DNA of 64,000 nt from Allomyces arbusculus (taxonomy: Eukaryota > Blastocladiomycota > Blastocladiomycetes > Blastocladiales > Blastocladiaceae). The position numbers and the translations under genes were made by a program. The stretch covers positions 248,001-312,000 of the forward strand of contig JADHYV010000011.1 of assembly GCA_027604705.1 (NCBI GenBank). Direction: 5' to 3'. This document shows positions 1 to 11,380 of this stretch, in pieces; within the stretch, counting starts at the first letter, position 1, and the number at the start of each line of letters is the position of its first letter. The notes below the pieces were generated by a model. It saw only the letters and a list, made by a program, of their open reading frames with translations. It did no database searches and had not been told where the DNA came from.

Positions 1-2198
1 CATTGGCGAATGCGCAACCCCATTCCCAACTGCTTGGCCCGCAGCAGCTGCCGCGGCCGCCGCCGGCGTGATGAGGTCCCACAGCGACGCCGTCGCGCCA
101 CCACTGCCGTTCATCCCCGCCGCAGACGCCGCTGCAGCTGCTGCAGCTGCGGCTGCCGCATGCGCGGGCATGAACTCGTTGCCGGGACCGGCCGACGCGG
201 CAGGGTACAGTGGCATGTCGTACATAGTCGGCGACGGCGCATACTCCGAGTACTGCGAGAGCGCCGCTGGGCTCATGAGCCCCTGCGCGTGCAGTGCGGC
301 TGCTGCCGCGGCTGCCGCAACCGACGACTCGTCCTGCAACAACGGCGACGACATGACCGCGGCTGCGACGGCAGCCGCCATATTGTAGACATCCTGGTCG
401 GCCTGGGTCGGCGAGGGGGCTGCTGAGAGCGGGGCAAACACGGACATGTGCGTGGGCGGTGCTGGTGCGAGCGGCGGCGACGCTGACGCGCCCGCCGGCC
501 ATCCCGACGGCGCGGGATTGGCCGGTGCGTTCCATGTCGGCTGCGACGCCGTGCGGCGGTGCTGCGAATGGTGCTGGCCGTGCCGCCGTGGCGGACTCGT
601 GGGCGGTGTCGGTGCCGGGGGCCCATCGAGGCGTGCGCGCTTGGCCGCGGCCCCACCGCCGCCGCCCGGTCCCACCAGCGGGGTCCCCGCACTTGACGCG
701 GGCGCCGACGCCGACCCACCGCCATTGTTACTTTTCGTCCGCTTAAGCGCGCCCGCGGGTGGGGTCGCAGGCGGTGCCGTCGCCGTCGCGGGCGTCTGCG
801 CAGCCGCCGCCTGCGCGGCGGCCTTTTTCAGCAGCGGCTGGAACGTGCGCGGGATCGCGAGCAAGTTGAGTCGCTCGTCGTGTGCGGGCCGCGGGAGGGC
901 CGCGACGAACCGCGGGTCGTAGTAGGAGACGAGATGGTGCGTGACGCCCTCGTAGAGCAGCGAGATCGTGCGCTTGATGAGCCCGTTGGGCTTGAGCGTG
1001 TACCCTTGCTTGCGCGCGATCGCGCACGAGTGCGCGTGCGGTGCCGGTGCGGCGCGGCGGGACGCCGCGTCCATGTCGACGGGCGCAGGGGCCGTCGTGG
1101 TCGTCGTGGTGGCCGCAGCGGCAGCGGCCATGGCGGCGAGCGTCGACGGCAGCATCAGCGACGCCAGGTCCGGGTCGTCTTCGTCGGAGCCCCAGGGCGA
1201 AGGGGCGACGGACGAGGCCGCAGGAGTGGCCGGGAGGGCGCCGACTGCCGGGGTCGGGGCGAGGCCCGTGGTCGTTGGGATCGGCGTGGCGGCGGCACTG
1301 CGGTCGTTGAGCGACGGGGACGGCAGGGCCGACGTGGTTCCGGCACCCGATCCCGTCGCGGCGGCATCGCCGGCCGCGGCGGTGGGCGCCGTGGCCCCGT
1401 CGGCGAGTTTCTGGATTTCGCGGTAGACGAGGAACTGGCCGGCAATGCGCGATGCCGACCAGTGCTACACCGACATCAATCCAACAACACCCCACAACAA
1501 ACCGTTGTCAGCGTCATCACCAACGTCACCATCCCTCTTTCCCGAACCCCTCTTCGGAAACAACGCACCAGCTTATCGGTCCACCGCTTGATCCCGCTCT
1601 CCTCCTCGAGAAAAACGTAGACGGCGCCATGGAACACGGCGCGCGCCTTTTCGGCCGCCGTGAGCCGCTTGGTCGCGCGAGGCAGCAGCTGGTGCTGGCA
1701 CCCTTCAAACACGTAGAGCGCGTCGGCGACCGTCTCGACGTACCCGTAGTAGGTCACGGGCGGGCGCACGCCGCCGGACGTGGCAGCTGCAGCCGCAGAG
1801 GCAGCTGCAGCATTGGCAATGGCCATGGACGCCGCGTGCAGGGCCTCGGCCGAGGTGGTCGGCGGCGGCATGGCGCCTGCCGGGCCAACGCTGCCGGGTG
1901 GTGGCGGCATGGAGTTTGCGGTGCTGGCAGGGCCACTAAAGTGCGCGGCTGGCGGAGGTGCCATGGCGTAGGGCGGCGGGTGGGGGTAGCCGTAGCTCGG
2001 GGCGCCGTAGGTCGACGGGGGTGGGTGCAGCGGCATCGACGCAGGCTCATAGAGCTGCGGGTAGTGTGCGTGGTGTGCGTGCGGGTGCTGGTGCGTTGCG
2101 TGCGTTGATGGCGGCGGCATCATGGCAGTCGAGGGCGGCGGCGGCAGTGCGCCGGTCGTTGCGACGCGGGCGGCGGGGAACTGGTTTGGCGCGGCCAT
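1..2198 (-). CDS. Gti1/Pac2 (WOR1-family) transcriptional regulator, 3' end beyond the left edge
   Basis: Fungal-specific DNA-binding regulator of morphogenesis and development (family of S. pombe Gti1/Pac2 and Candida Wor1). Exon 1 runs 2198-1569 and exon 2 runs 1464-1, open to the window edge; 698 residues are visible. The intron (1465-1568, donor GTGCGT, acceptor TAG) joins ...KRWTDKL to HWSASRIAG.... The first half of the domain lies at about residues 144-233, with YYGYVETVADALYVFEGC, EEESGIKRWTDK and GQFLVYREIQK. The second half lies at about 361-395, with GLIKRTISL and GVTHHLVSYYDPRF. Between the halves is about 130 residues of Ala/Pro/Thr-rich sequence, and the tail is Ala-rich. A proline- and histidine-rich N-terminal extension of about 140 residues precedes the domain, whereas the domain usually starts near the N-terminus. 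The start codon is the first ATG of the open frame. The family call is firm; the exact N-terminus is less so. Confidence 0.87.
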
Positions 2199-4462
2199 CT
2201 CGTTGGTCGGACGGGTTGGCCGGTCACTGGGCGCGGGCAGCGCGGGGTCTGGAGCAGGGGCAGAAGCAGGGACGGGCGGGGCCGCAGCTGAGAAAGGCGA
2301 CGGCGATGCGGCAGGTCGTGCCGTCAGGTCAGCCGTGGTGGTCTTCCTTGGTCAACAGAGAGAGGAGAGAGCGGCGCGCCTCGCCGTGGCGGCCAGACAA
2401 GGGGCCCAACGTCGCCGTTGTTCGCTGCCAACCACCAACCGCCACCACACCGTCCCGCACGGCGGTGCGGCTCACCGTCGCCCCCGTCGCGATTGCGAGC
2501 GTGCATGCGCGCGCACGATGCGCCAGCGGGGGCGGCGCGATGGATGGCGGATGGGCGCGCGCACGACTCGGAGAGGGACGGGACGGAGAGGCGGTGCCGC
2601 TGCCATGCGTGACGCCAAGTGGCCCACCAAGCAAAAAGGGCAGGGCCGTCGCGCGTGGTGCATGGCTCGACCGCAACGCGCGGCCGCTGCACGGCCCTGC
2701 CAGCCCACGCACATGAGGAAAGGGACGGAGTGGTGAAGACGACGAGATCCGCACCAAAGAAACGCGCCGGCAAAGTCGCGGGGCGCGTGGAGAGATGGAC
2801 GTGTTGGTTGGCGGGGACTCAACAGCAAAGCCGGCGTAGTTGTGGGCGGCAACAACCGAGAGCAAGGAAAGCGCAACGAGCGGCACGGGCAATGTCGAGC
2901 GAATCGCTCCGTCGACGAGAATATCGGCGCGAGAGCAGCGAGCAACACGGCGTCGCCAAAGGAGTGGAGAGAAGGCCACGGCGACGCGCGCTCGCGGGCC
3001 AGGCGCGACTATGTATTCGGCCAACGAGACGCAGCAACCCCCCGTCCCTGCGTAGAAGACCAAGGGGACCGCGCGCGCGCGTGTGCAGCAGCTGCAGGGA
3101 CGCGACGGCGACGGGCGCGGATGCGTGTGCGCGTGGCGAACCAAACGTGGAACGCAGTTGGGTCACCGTGACACGCAACCACCGACCCCGTGCTCAACCG
3201 TCGACGGCACCGGCTTCCGAAACGACACGAGCACGGCCTTCTTTTTGCTGGCCGCTCGCCGCCCGATCCATGATCGTCCATGATTCTTGCGCCGTACGGC
3301 GTGGGAATGCCGCACTTCGTGCCGACATTGCTCGCGGTGTGCCCGCGCAGCCTGAACGTCGACCACGAATGAAGAACATCGACGAACGGTGTTGAACGGT
3401 GTTGAACGACCGCGATCGACGACGACGAACCCGCCGGGTTGGTTGTCGGGCCGATCCATGCCTTTGCCACCGACGACGTCCTTGTTTGACGTTTCGACAA
3501 ATGTACGGCCGCCACTTCCATAAGCCCCGTCGCTCGCAAGCGCGCTGCCGCTTGTCCTGCTCGCCACCAACCTCATCCCAAACTGGCACCGCGTCGCAAC
3601 GCCAACAAGGACGACGACGACGACGACGACGACCACGGCCACGACGACGACTCCGTCCATTTCCTCCTTCGCTGCCGTCCTCCACCGTCCTCGATCGGCC
3701 TGTCGCCTCGAACCCCACGCACAAGAAACGTCACATCAACTTCATGATCTGCGCGCATGTGGCCCGGCCCGATGCGACTTGTTTCTGAGTCACGGTGGGG
3801 CAGCGGTGGCAGCGGCAGCAACGGCAGAAGACTCGTACGCCTGCTGCGCCCGCCACGAACCGCTCACCGCATGCAACCTTACCAAGAAGCGCGAACGAGA
3901 CTCGGCCCACATGGTGCGACTTCCAGCTTCCAAACCCCAGACCTGCACCCCCCACCCCTTCGGATAGAATGACCCGCTCGCGCGAGCCGCACCACCACCA
4001 CGCCCGCACCGCCACGACTTGCTTCAACGACAGCACGATCCATGCTAATGAATGTGTGTCGGTTGGCAAGCAGGGCCTGCGCGGAGCCCGCCGCTATGAA
4101 TGGAACTTCCACCGTGCGCGTGGAGACCCTTCATGTACGTGAACAGTCTGGTGCTCACCTCTTCGACTGGCTTCACCGATTTCGACACGACCATCAACAC
4201 TGTCAACGCAGTCCCATGTCGGCCACGCCGCAGCGGATCGCTCGCTCGCCCGGCAGCAGCAGCAGCAGCAATCATGAGGAAAAACGACATGTGGCAGAAT
4301 GAAAAGAAGGAAACCAGAACCAACAGCCCGCTGCGACCCAAACCCCCCACAACACGACACGACCCAACTGCACCAAAATCCCGTCCCAGAAACACGATAA
4401 AGAGAGAGAGAGGAAGAGAGACAAACTCGATAAGGAGGCGATCCACACCGACCGACCCCTCG
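2199..4462. other. Long spacer upstream of the Gti1/Pac2 gene
   Basis: About 2.3 kb with no convincing gene. Open frames on both strands have composition typical of GC-rich noncoding DNA and match no family I know. It holds a (GAC)n-type microsatellite near 3610-3652. It must include the Gti1/Pac2 promoter and leader and the 3' region following the FHA gene's upstream neighbour space. Confidence 0.6.
3610..3652. repeat. GAC/ACG trinucleotide microsatellite
   Basis: About eight consecutive ACG triplets, a short interruption, then three more. Noncoding. Confidence 0.85.
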
Positions 4463-5824
4463 TTATTGCGGCGCCTCCATGAGCACAAACTCACGCGTGC
4501 TCTGGCCAAACCGGATCTTGTCCTTGGCGCGCAACTCGTAGAACCGTGCCGGCTCAAGCTTGATCACGTCGTTGAGCAAGGTGCCGTTGGTCGATTCGAG
4601 GTCCATCAGGTAGGCCCTGTTCACAGGGTTCAGTGAGTCGAATCGAATGCCACCAAGGGGAACACAACCAAGTGGGGACGCGTACTTGACTTGCGACGGC
4701 CCGCCATCACGGTCGGGAACAATCCGGTACTGCAAAACGGCGTGCTGTTTGGAGCACGATGGGTGGTCGACAGGCAAGTCGACGACAGTCCGGTCGCGGC
4801 CGATCAGGTACCGCGACTGGCTCGACACGTAGATCGTGTCTGTTTCCCGTGCGTTAGAGAGACTACCTCGTCGCCGCGTGGTGGGAACCGAGACTACAAA
4901 GAGCGTACCCAGGCATTCGCTCCCCTTGAACACCAATAGCGCGTACTTGACGTCGCCCTCGCGCGGAACATGCGCGTCAGCCGGCTCGGCCGCCTTCAAT
5001 ACCGCGCCCGACGCCGTCTTGAGCTGCTCCTGCGCGAGCTTCCCCGACAGCCCGAAATTCGGTTTCGCGACCGCCGCCGTTGCCGGCGCTCCACCCCCAT
5101 TGGCTGCTGCTGCAGCGGCAGCCGGTGACGCCGACCCGCCATACTGCGTGCGCTGATCGGACCCGGCGCGTATTGCCGCTGCCGCCGCCGACGCCGGCCG
5201 CGTACTCGGCGGCGAGTCCGGGAACCCGCCGCTGCTGCTGACCGTGCGCGGGAGCATTGGCGGCACTTGTGGTGGTGGTGGTGGTGGCGGGTGCGGGGAT
5301 CGGCGGCGTGGTGGCGATGCAGCACCACGGCCTCCTCCTCCTCCTCGCCGCGGAGACCGGGACCGGCGCCGCGACGACCGCGACCGCGACCGCGAGCGGG
5401 ACCGCGAGCGGCGCCTTTTTAGTGACGGCGACCGCCGGCGCGGTCGTTTCGGCGAGGGTGACCGCCGGCGAGAACTGCGCCGTGGGGACGGCGACCGCCG
5501 CCGAGGGGAGGGGGACCGGCGCCGGGCGCGGCGCGGCGACGGGGACCGCCGGCTGCGTTTGGGCGACGGCGACCCGCGTCGCCCACGGCGCGAGCGAGAA
5601 CGGGATCGAGACCGGGAGCGGGAACGCCGGCGTTTCCTGGAGGGCGTGCGAGACCGCCTTCGCGAGGAGCGCGACGGCGAGCGCGACCGCGACCGGCCAC
5701 GGCCGCCGGCGGGCCTCCGAGGCGGCGGGGAGGGGGACCGGCCACGGCGCGGGAAGGGGCCGGGGGGGCCGGCGGGGCGTGGGCCGGCGGGGCGAGGGCC
5801 GCGGTCCATGAAGGGCGGCGGCAT
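4463..5824 (-). CDS. SNIP1: FHA-domain RS-rich protein, SNIP1/Pml1/DAWDLE type
   Basis: Nuclear RNA-processing factor; relatives belong to the RES/spliceosome complex (yeast Pml1) or to small-RNA biogenesis (SNIP1, DAWDLE). Exons are 5824-4909, 4839-4686 and 4616-4463, giving 407 residues. The first ~170 residues are RS/RSP repeats interleaved with proline. A glycine/alanine-rich linker follows, then a C-terminal FHA domain with SRYLIGRDR, DLPVDHPSCSKQHAVLQYR, LMDLESTNGTLLN and the ending FGQSTREFVLM. These match the SNIP1 signature (LGR, DHPSCSKQHAV, NGT). Both introns are exactly 69 nt, start GTACGC, and are free of stops in frame, so naive translation reads through them and inserts 23 residues each into the FHA fold. 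Homology shows they are introns. I chose the MPPPFMDRG start; the frame is open upstream to 5977. It is divergent from the J-protein gene. Confidence 0.88.
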   Translation of the reverse strand: MPPPFMDRGPRPAGPRPAGPPGPFPRRGRSPSPPPRRPAGGRGRSRSRSPSRSSRRRSRTPSRKRRRSRSRSRSRSRSRRGRRGSPSPKRSRRSPSPRRARRRSPSPRRRSPSPRRSSRRRSPSPKRPRRRSPSLKRRRSRSRSRSRSRSSRRRSRSPRRGGGGGRGAASPPRRRSPHPPPPPPPQVPPMLPRTVSSSGGFPDSPPSTRPASAAAAAIRAGSDQRTQYGGSASPAAAAAAANGGGAPATAAVAKPNFGLSGKLAQEQLKTASGAVLKAAEPADAHVPREGDVKYALLVFKGSECLGTLFVVSVPTTRRRGSLSNARETDTIYVSSQSRYLIGRDRTVVDLPVDHPSCSKQHAVLQYRIVPDRDGGPSQVKYASPLGCVPLGGIRFDSLNPVNRAYLMDLESTNGTLLNDVIKLEPARFYELRAKDKIRFGQSTREFVLMEAPQ

Positions 5825-6342
5825 AGGTGGGTGATCAATGTGGGCGCGCGAGCGTGTTTGGGTGGGCGGACGGTGGCCGAGGTGCAGTGTGCGGTGGGCG
5901 CGCGGCGAGTGCGGGCAGTTGCAGGGGCCTTGTGGTCGGTACGGCGCGCGGGACGGTGTCGACGGCGGCGGCAGCACGGTGGTCGTGGTGGCCTGCGGTT
6001 GGCTGGTGCCGTCGCGCGCTCTGGTGGTCGATCGCGAGTCGATTCCTCAGAGGCAGCAGCCCGCTGCGACCGCGCCACGTGCCCTCATCCGAGCGGCGAG
6101 AGAGAGCGCGATGCGTCTGACGTGCGGTAGAGACTCGCGTTGGACGCGTGCCTTTGCCTGGCTTTCGCCCCGCTTCGCCTCCACACAGTCGCAGCTCGAC
6201 CCGGCCACCAACGCCAATCCATCCCGCCAGCAGCTGCACGCACGCTCCAGCATCGCCGTGCATCAACTCGACCGCCTGCTCGAACACGCACGCCGCCCAC
6301 CGGACCTGCTGCACCCGCGCTCACCGACCAACCGCCAGCACC
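5825..6342. promoter_or_regulatory. Shared divergent promoter region of the FHA and J-protein genes
   Basis: 518 bp between two divergently oriented start codons. I see no clear TATA box; initiation context just before the J-protein ATG is CAGCACCATGA. No gene seen. Confidence 0.5.
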
Positions 6343-7946
6343 ATGAACGGCGCCGGGCCCGACCTGCAACTTGACTACTACGCCGTGCTCGGCGTCGACA
6401 GAGATGCCGACGCCGACGACGTGCGCAAGGCGTGCGTGTCCCCTCTTGCTTCCTTTGCGCGGGGGCGCGACGTGTCGGTCAGCTCGACATAGGCGACGTC
6501 CAAGCCGCTACGCCCCATTCGCTCTTTGCTCCCGTCTGTAACTCACGCCCTCCACCTTGTCACGCCCAGATACCGCCGCGAAGCGCTCAAGTATCACCGT
6601 ACGCACTTGCTCGACCCGCGATGCCATGCATTCTCGCCATTCTCACCCCAGTGTTGGATGTGTAGCCGACAAGCACCAGGGCGACGCGCGCGCCCGCGCC
6701 GAAATCCGGTTCAAGCAACTTGCCGAGGCCTACGAAGTTCTCAAGGACGACAGACTGCGCGCCGCCTACGACCGCGGCGGGCACGCGGCCTCGGCCGCCG
6801 CCGCGCGTGGCCAGGAGCCGCCACCGCAACAACAGTCGCGGTCGAGGTCCACGGGCGGCGACGCGTTCCATGGTGCAGGTCCATGTACGTTCCCACAACG
6901 CCGCAAATCGATTGTTCTTTCTTGACAGGATCTGACCCAAGTGCATGTGGATCTAGCTCCCGGGTTCGCATGGAGCGCGTTCAGCACGGCCGGCGCGTTC
7001 GACCCGTCAACAGGCCGGTTCCGACCGTTTGGCGCGACACGCGCCGGCGCAGGTGGGCCTGCTGGCCCGGGGTTCCGCACACCCGAGCAGATCTTTCGCG
7101 AGGCGTTTGGAACGGACTTTCCGTCCATGTTCGGTACGCGCTCGGCCTCCCTGGCTTCACTTCTTCCTTGGACCTCACTGACGCCCATCCCGTTTCTTCA
7201 ACTCGTGCGCGTTCACGCTCTCTCCCTCTCTCCCACTTTCTTCCCAACTCGCCCTCCACGCACGACCACCCATCCACGCGTTCACCATGTCGTTCAACGC
7301 AGGCGGCATGCCGTCCATGTTCGGCCACCCGCACCCGACCATGGGCCCCCCTCCCTTCGCCCCGTTCGGCTCGCCGTTCCCGACACCCATGTTCGCGCCG
7401 TTCCCGCCGCTCCCGCCACTCGGCACCACGGGCGCGACGTTCACGCAGTCGTTTGGCTCGTCGTCGATGGCCACGCGCAAGTCAGTCTCGACGTCGGTCG
7501 TGAACGGCGTGCGCACGACGCGCACTGTCGAGACCGACGCGTCCGGCACGACTACAGAGGAAACGGTCGTCGAGTACCCAGACGGGACCAAGAAGGTGGA
7601 GAAGAAGGTGAATGGCGTTGCGCAGGCAGTTGAAGGTGGACCGCGGCCGCCGATCGCCGCGAGCAGTGCGAACGCGAATGGGCCGGTGCCGGTGTACGTG
7701 AATGGGCAGCAACTGCCGACGCAAGGGCAACAAGGGCTGCAGCAGCAGCAGCAGGGAGGGTACCAGCCGGTGGGGTACCAGCCGCAGCAACAGCAGCAGC
7801 AAGCTCAGCAGCAACAGCAGCAGTACGAGCCTTACCCCTACGCGCAATACCCGCCACCGCAGTACGCGTCCCCACAACAGCAGCCGTACGGGCCGCAGTA
7901 CCCGCACTACCAGGCGCCGTCCAAGTCCCGACCCAACCGGTACTAA
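6343..7946 (+). CDS. J-domain co-chaperone, DNAJB6/B2-like
   Basis: Class B Hsp40 that stimulates Hsp70 and probably handles aggregation-prone clients. Exons are 6343-6431, 6570-6598, 6666-6884, 6957-7133 and 7303-7946, giving 385 residues. The J domain occupies residues 1-75: [23 protein letters not shown], then the HPD motif created by joining exon 2 (CAC C) to exon 3 (CC GAC AAG), and [24 protein letters not shown]-like segment has [12 protein letters not shown] and [17 protein letters not shown] serine/threonine strand follows ([19 protein letters not shown]), as in DNAJB2/B6. The C-terminus is a Q/P/Y-rich tail with polyglutamine (about 7738-7830), which is unlike animal DNAJB6. No zinc finger is present. 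For intron 3 the acceptor at 6956, with a CTGAC branch at about 6932, keeps frame; the nearer AG at 6928 does not. Confidence 0.87.
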
Positions 7947-8285
7947 GACGGCGAGCGACGGGTCCTCGAGCCCGTGAAGCACGAGCGCGCATGACCAGGA
8001 GCATGCGGCGTCTTAATTCTTGTACATCATTGTGGTTCCTTGCCTCGGTACCCATTTCATTCTAGCGAGCAGCAGCGCTCAGTTCCCCCCCATCCCGTCA
8101 ACCCTGTTCGTCCTCGTGTAACCAATGTATTACTCTCGGTTCCGCACAACCTGTTGTCTCCCTTGTCTGCTTCAACCGAACGCGGCAGCCACATACAACA
8201 AAGAGCATCCATCGGCAGCAGCAGCGACACAAACATGGTCAACCCATTTTCTCTCCATCCCTTCCCTCAACCTCACCCTCCATGA
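7947..8285. other. Convergent 3' spacer between the J-protein gene and DCP1
   Basis: 339 bp between two stop codons. No gene or repeat seen; it must carry both 3' UTRs and polyadenylation signals. Confidence 0.6.
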
Positions 8286-9776
8286 CTACGACGACGGCGC
8301 CGACGGGGGCGCGTTCGCAAACGGCGGCATTCCTGGGACCACCCCCGGCATCCCGATCGGCGGCGCGTAGACGCCCGGCGGCGGGACCGCAAATCCGCGC
8401 ACGATCTGCGGCATCATCATCGCGCGCATCGCGGGCATCCCCATGGGCAGGGCCGTGGGTCTCGGCGGTCCAAACGGCGCGAAATTCTGTGGTCCCGCGG
8501 GGGGCGGCTGCGCGATGGCCTGCAGGTACCCGGCATACAGCGCGTCCAGGAACGCCGCGTCACGGTGCAGCAGCGCGACCATGGCGTCGCGGAACCCGTC
8601 GCGCGGAAGGGGGCGGGGCAGGGCGGCCGCGAGGAGCGACGGGTTGGCTGCGGCCGCGAGCTGGATCTTGGTGTCGAGTGGGAGCGAGGTCGCGTCGACC
8701 GTCGGCGGAGCGGCAGTCGCAGCGCTAGCGGCGGCAGCAGCAGCGACTTTTTGCTGTTGTTGTTGCACGATCGCCGCTTCGATTTCGGCCAACGTGCGTA
8801 TTTCGCGCGGCGCGCTCCCGGAAGCGGTGGCAGGGCCGTTGCTGGCAGACGGGACCGACCCGGGCCCGGCGCGCAGTTTGGAGAAGAGCCGCGCAAGGTC
8901 GTCGCCGGACCCGCCTGTGTCGGACGCGGCCTGCGACGCGTGCGGTGCAGCATCGCGCACACCGTGCAGCATCGCCGTCAGGTCCGACGACGCGTGAGCA
9001 GGAGGTGGCGTCAGCGCGGTTGTTGCGGGACTCGCGGGGGCGGAGGTCGACGGGTCCGGGCCGGGGTCCTTGTCGTCGGCGTCCATTTGGCACATTCTGG
9101 GCATGGCAAGAACCAGGTGAGACCAGAGAAAGCGAGAGGAAAAAGGATGGCTGGACGTACTCGGTCACTTGCTCGAAGAAGCGGTCGCGGTCCTTGCCCT
9201 CGAAAAACCTGGATCCATGGTCGGTCGCGTTCATGAGGGGAGGTCTGGCCACCACGAGTCCATGGCGCGCAGAGATCGCACACACCAGATGCCCGTAATG
9301 TCGCCCGTATCGGTTTGGTACATCAGGTAGTCGCCGTTCACCTTGAACGCAAGCGCTTTGGTGAGTGGCAGCAGGTAGTTCGACGTGCTCATGCGGTTCA
9401 TGATGAACAGGCCAAAGTGCGGTCGCGTCGATCTGTCGAGTATTGTGCCGTTGCATCGTATCAGTTTGGTCCCGAGCGATTGGCGGTGCACGGTAAACGG
9501 TCAGGACGACGCACCGCCGGAACAGGAACATGGTGCCTTCAATGTTGCGCTTGCGCTAGACAGACGAAGCGAATCGCGCGCGTGCGAGGGGGGGCGGGGG
9601 TCAGAGCGACGTGATGTGCCGAGCTGTTGTCCCGACAGTCGCGAACGGACCCAACTGCCGTCGGCAAACTCGTACTGCACGACGTGCGGCGTAGAGTCGA
9701 CAATCGACGTGATGCGCGGGTCCTTGCGGCGCAGGACATTGAGGTTGGCCTGCAGTTTGAGATCCTCTTTGCTCAT
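8286..9776 (-). CDS. DCP1: mRNA-decapping enzyme subunit Dcp1 with long C-terminal extension
   Basis: Activator of the Dcp2 decapping enzyme in cytoplasmic 5'-3' mRNA decay (P-bodies). Five exons, 9776-9651, 9555-9515, 9432-9286, 9208-9161 and 9096-8286, give 390 residues. The EVH1-type domain spans about residues 1-122: LNVLRRKDPRI, HVVQYEFADGSW, RNIEGTMFLFRR, FGLFIMNRMS, YLLPLTKALAF, YLMYQTDTGDITGIW and FFEGKDRDRFFEQV. These match the Dcp1 landmarks (EGT, NR, the conserved W). Beyond it lies about 265 residues of Ala/Pro/Ser-rich sequence with a short helix-prone LTAMLHGVR. A helical stretch further on, FRDAMVALLHRDAAFLDALY, resembles the C-terminal trimerisation region of animal DCP1; budding yeast Dcp1 lacks such a tail. 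The start is an ATG directly before conserved sequence. It is divergent from the eL32 gene. Confidence 0.9.
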
Positions 9777-10893
9777 GGTCGTGGTCGCGTGGCGGCTGAT
9801 TGCAGCTGAGTTGGATGAGGACCGGCCAAATCGCACTGCCGAGGTGTTGGTGCGCTTGCCGAAATCGTGCGCGGCAACACGGCACGTTGCAGGGAGTCGA
9901 GTGGCAGCCGAGCGTGTGGTTGGCTGCCCGTGGTGATTTGTCGACGACGACGCGGCCGATGGTGGTCGACTGCCGCATGACGCGTCGGCTCGACTGCAAG
10001 CACAAATTTGAGCAAGTCATGCGGCACGTGCACCCACCTGCAAATCACTTGCTCATCACGCCGCTCGCTCACCGCACCACCGCCCAGCCAACTGCCTGGT
10101 CTTGCCTGTTGCAGCACACACGCGAAGCCTGGCGGCCTGGGCCCATTGCGGCGCCCTCTTCCCACTTGGTCGAATCCAACTTGTCAAAGGTTCGAGGGTT
10201 CACCATGCCCCACGACACCGCACGAACCACCTCCACGACCACGAGCTCGAACCCAGCTCGCCCGCGCGACCACGACCACCACCGCCTGCGCACCGCGCTG
10301 CATCCCGCACCGTGCACTCGCTGCACGACATTCGCCAAACGCACCGCTGCACCGCCGCACAATGCCGTCACGCCGTATCATTTGCTTTCCCGAAACGGAT
10401 GGACGGCCGTGACCACCCTCAACATCCCCACGCACGCCGTTCGAACCCCCACTCCTCACCGCCGAACTCTGCACTTTCGGCACAACGACGTCGGTCGGGA
10501 CGGAATTCGGTCGAAATGCGGCTGCCGGGCGGCAGGGAGGCCGATTTTTAGACGGCGTGGGGAACCGCTGACCGAGGAAACCGCCGAACCTGCGTTCATT
10601 ACGAACGAATGCTCGGTTGCTCCCAAATAGCGGCTGTCACAGTCGTTTTTGCGCGAAAGGCGGTTCTCGGGCTGTCTGTGACGACGGCGGTGGTGACGGC
10701 ATTGCGCTTTGCGGTGCTGCGGTCATTCATGTCCTCTCCACTTCCGCGGCGTTGCTCTGTGATGCACAAGCTGTGGTGACAACAGCGAGCGAATTTGGGC
10801 GAGCTCGTGGTCGTTGAGTGTTGTGTTGTAGTGGTGTTGTTTTGCTCGTCAGAGCACTGTTTTCTGACTGTTTGCTCGACGCTGCACTTGCAG
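9777..10893. promoter_or_regulatory. Divergent upstream region of DCP1 and RPL32
   Basis: About 1.1 kb between two divergent start codons. No gene seen. The last ~100 bases before RPL32 are T/G-rich, contain a CTGAC branch-like motif near 10864, and end in TTGCAG directly against the ATG, which suggests an intron in the 5' UTR. Confidence 0.5.
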
Positions 10894-11380
10894 ATGGTGG
10901 CCTCCCTCAACAAGATCCCGATCGTCAAGAAGCGCACGAAGCGGTTCGCCCGCCACCAGTCGGACCGCTATGTGAAGGTCGGCGTACGTATCGTCGCCCC
11001 TTTCGATACGCACGAATTGACGATGAGAGCACGACGCTGACTTCCCCCATTTTTCCCTCTTCATCTAGCCGTCGTGGCGCAAGCCCAAGGGTATTGACAA
11101 CCGCGTCCGCCGCCGGTTCAAGGGCCAGATCCCCATGCCCAAGATTGGTTACGGGTCGAACAAGAAGACGCGTCACATGCTGCCGTCGGGCTTCAAGAAG
11201 TTCCTTGTGCGCAACCCCAAGGACCTCGAGATTCTGTTGATGCACAACAAGTCGTACGCCGCTGAGGTTGCGCACAACGTGTCGGCCAAGAAGCGCGCGG
11301 CGATCGTCGAGCGCGCTCGCCAGCTTAACGTGAACGTGACTAACGCGCATGCTCGCCTCCGCACCGAGGAGGAGGAGTAA
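10894..11380 (+). CDS. RPL32: Large-subunit ribosomal protein eL32
   Basis: Structural protein of the cytosolic 60S ribosome. Exons 10894-10983 and 11069-11380 (intron 85 nt, donor GTACGT) give 133 residues, the normal eL32 length. Hallmarks are [20 protein letters not shown], then across the intron [38 protein letters not shown], and a C-terminal helix rich in [15 protein letters not shown]. The ATG is preceded immediately by TTGCAG, so translation probably starts at the first base of an exon following a leader intron, an arrangement common in fungal ribosomal-protein genes. Codons are strongly GC-ending. Confidence 0.97.

Noticed and set aside
2329-3144. 271-codon minus-strand frame in the spacer upstream of Gti1/Pac2
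   Set aside because: Composition (Arg/Ser/Pro/Cys-rich) resembles translated GC-rich spacer; no ordered segment or splice partner.
6885-6928. Acceptor at 6928 (TTGACAG) for J-protein intron 3
   Set aside because: With the strong GTACGT donor at 6885 it creates a stop; the acceptor at 6956 keeps frame and leaves a good branch site.
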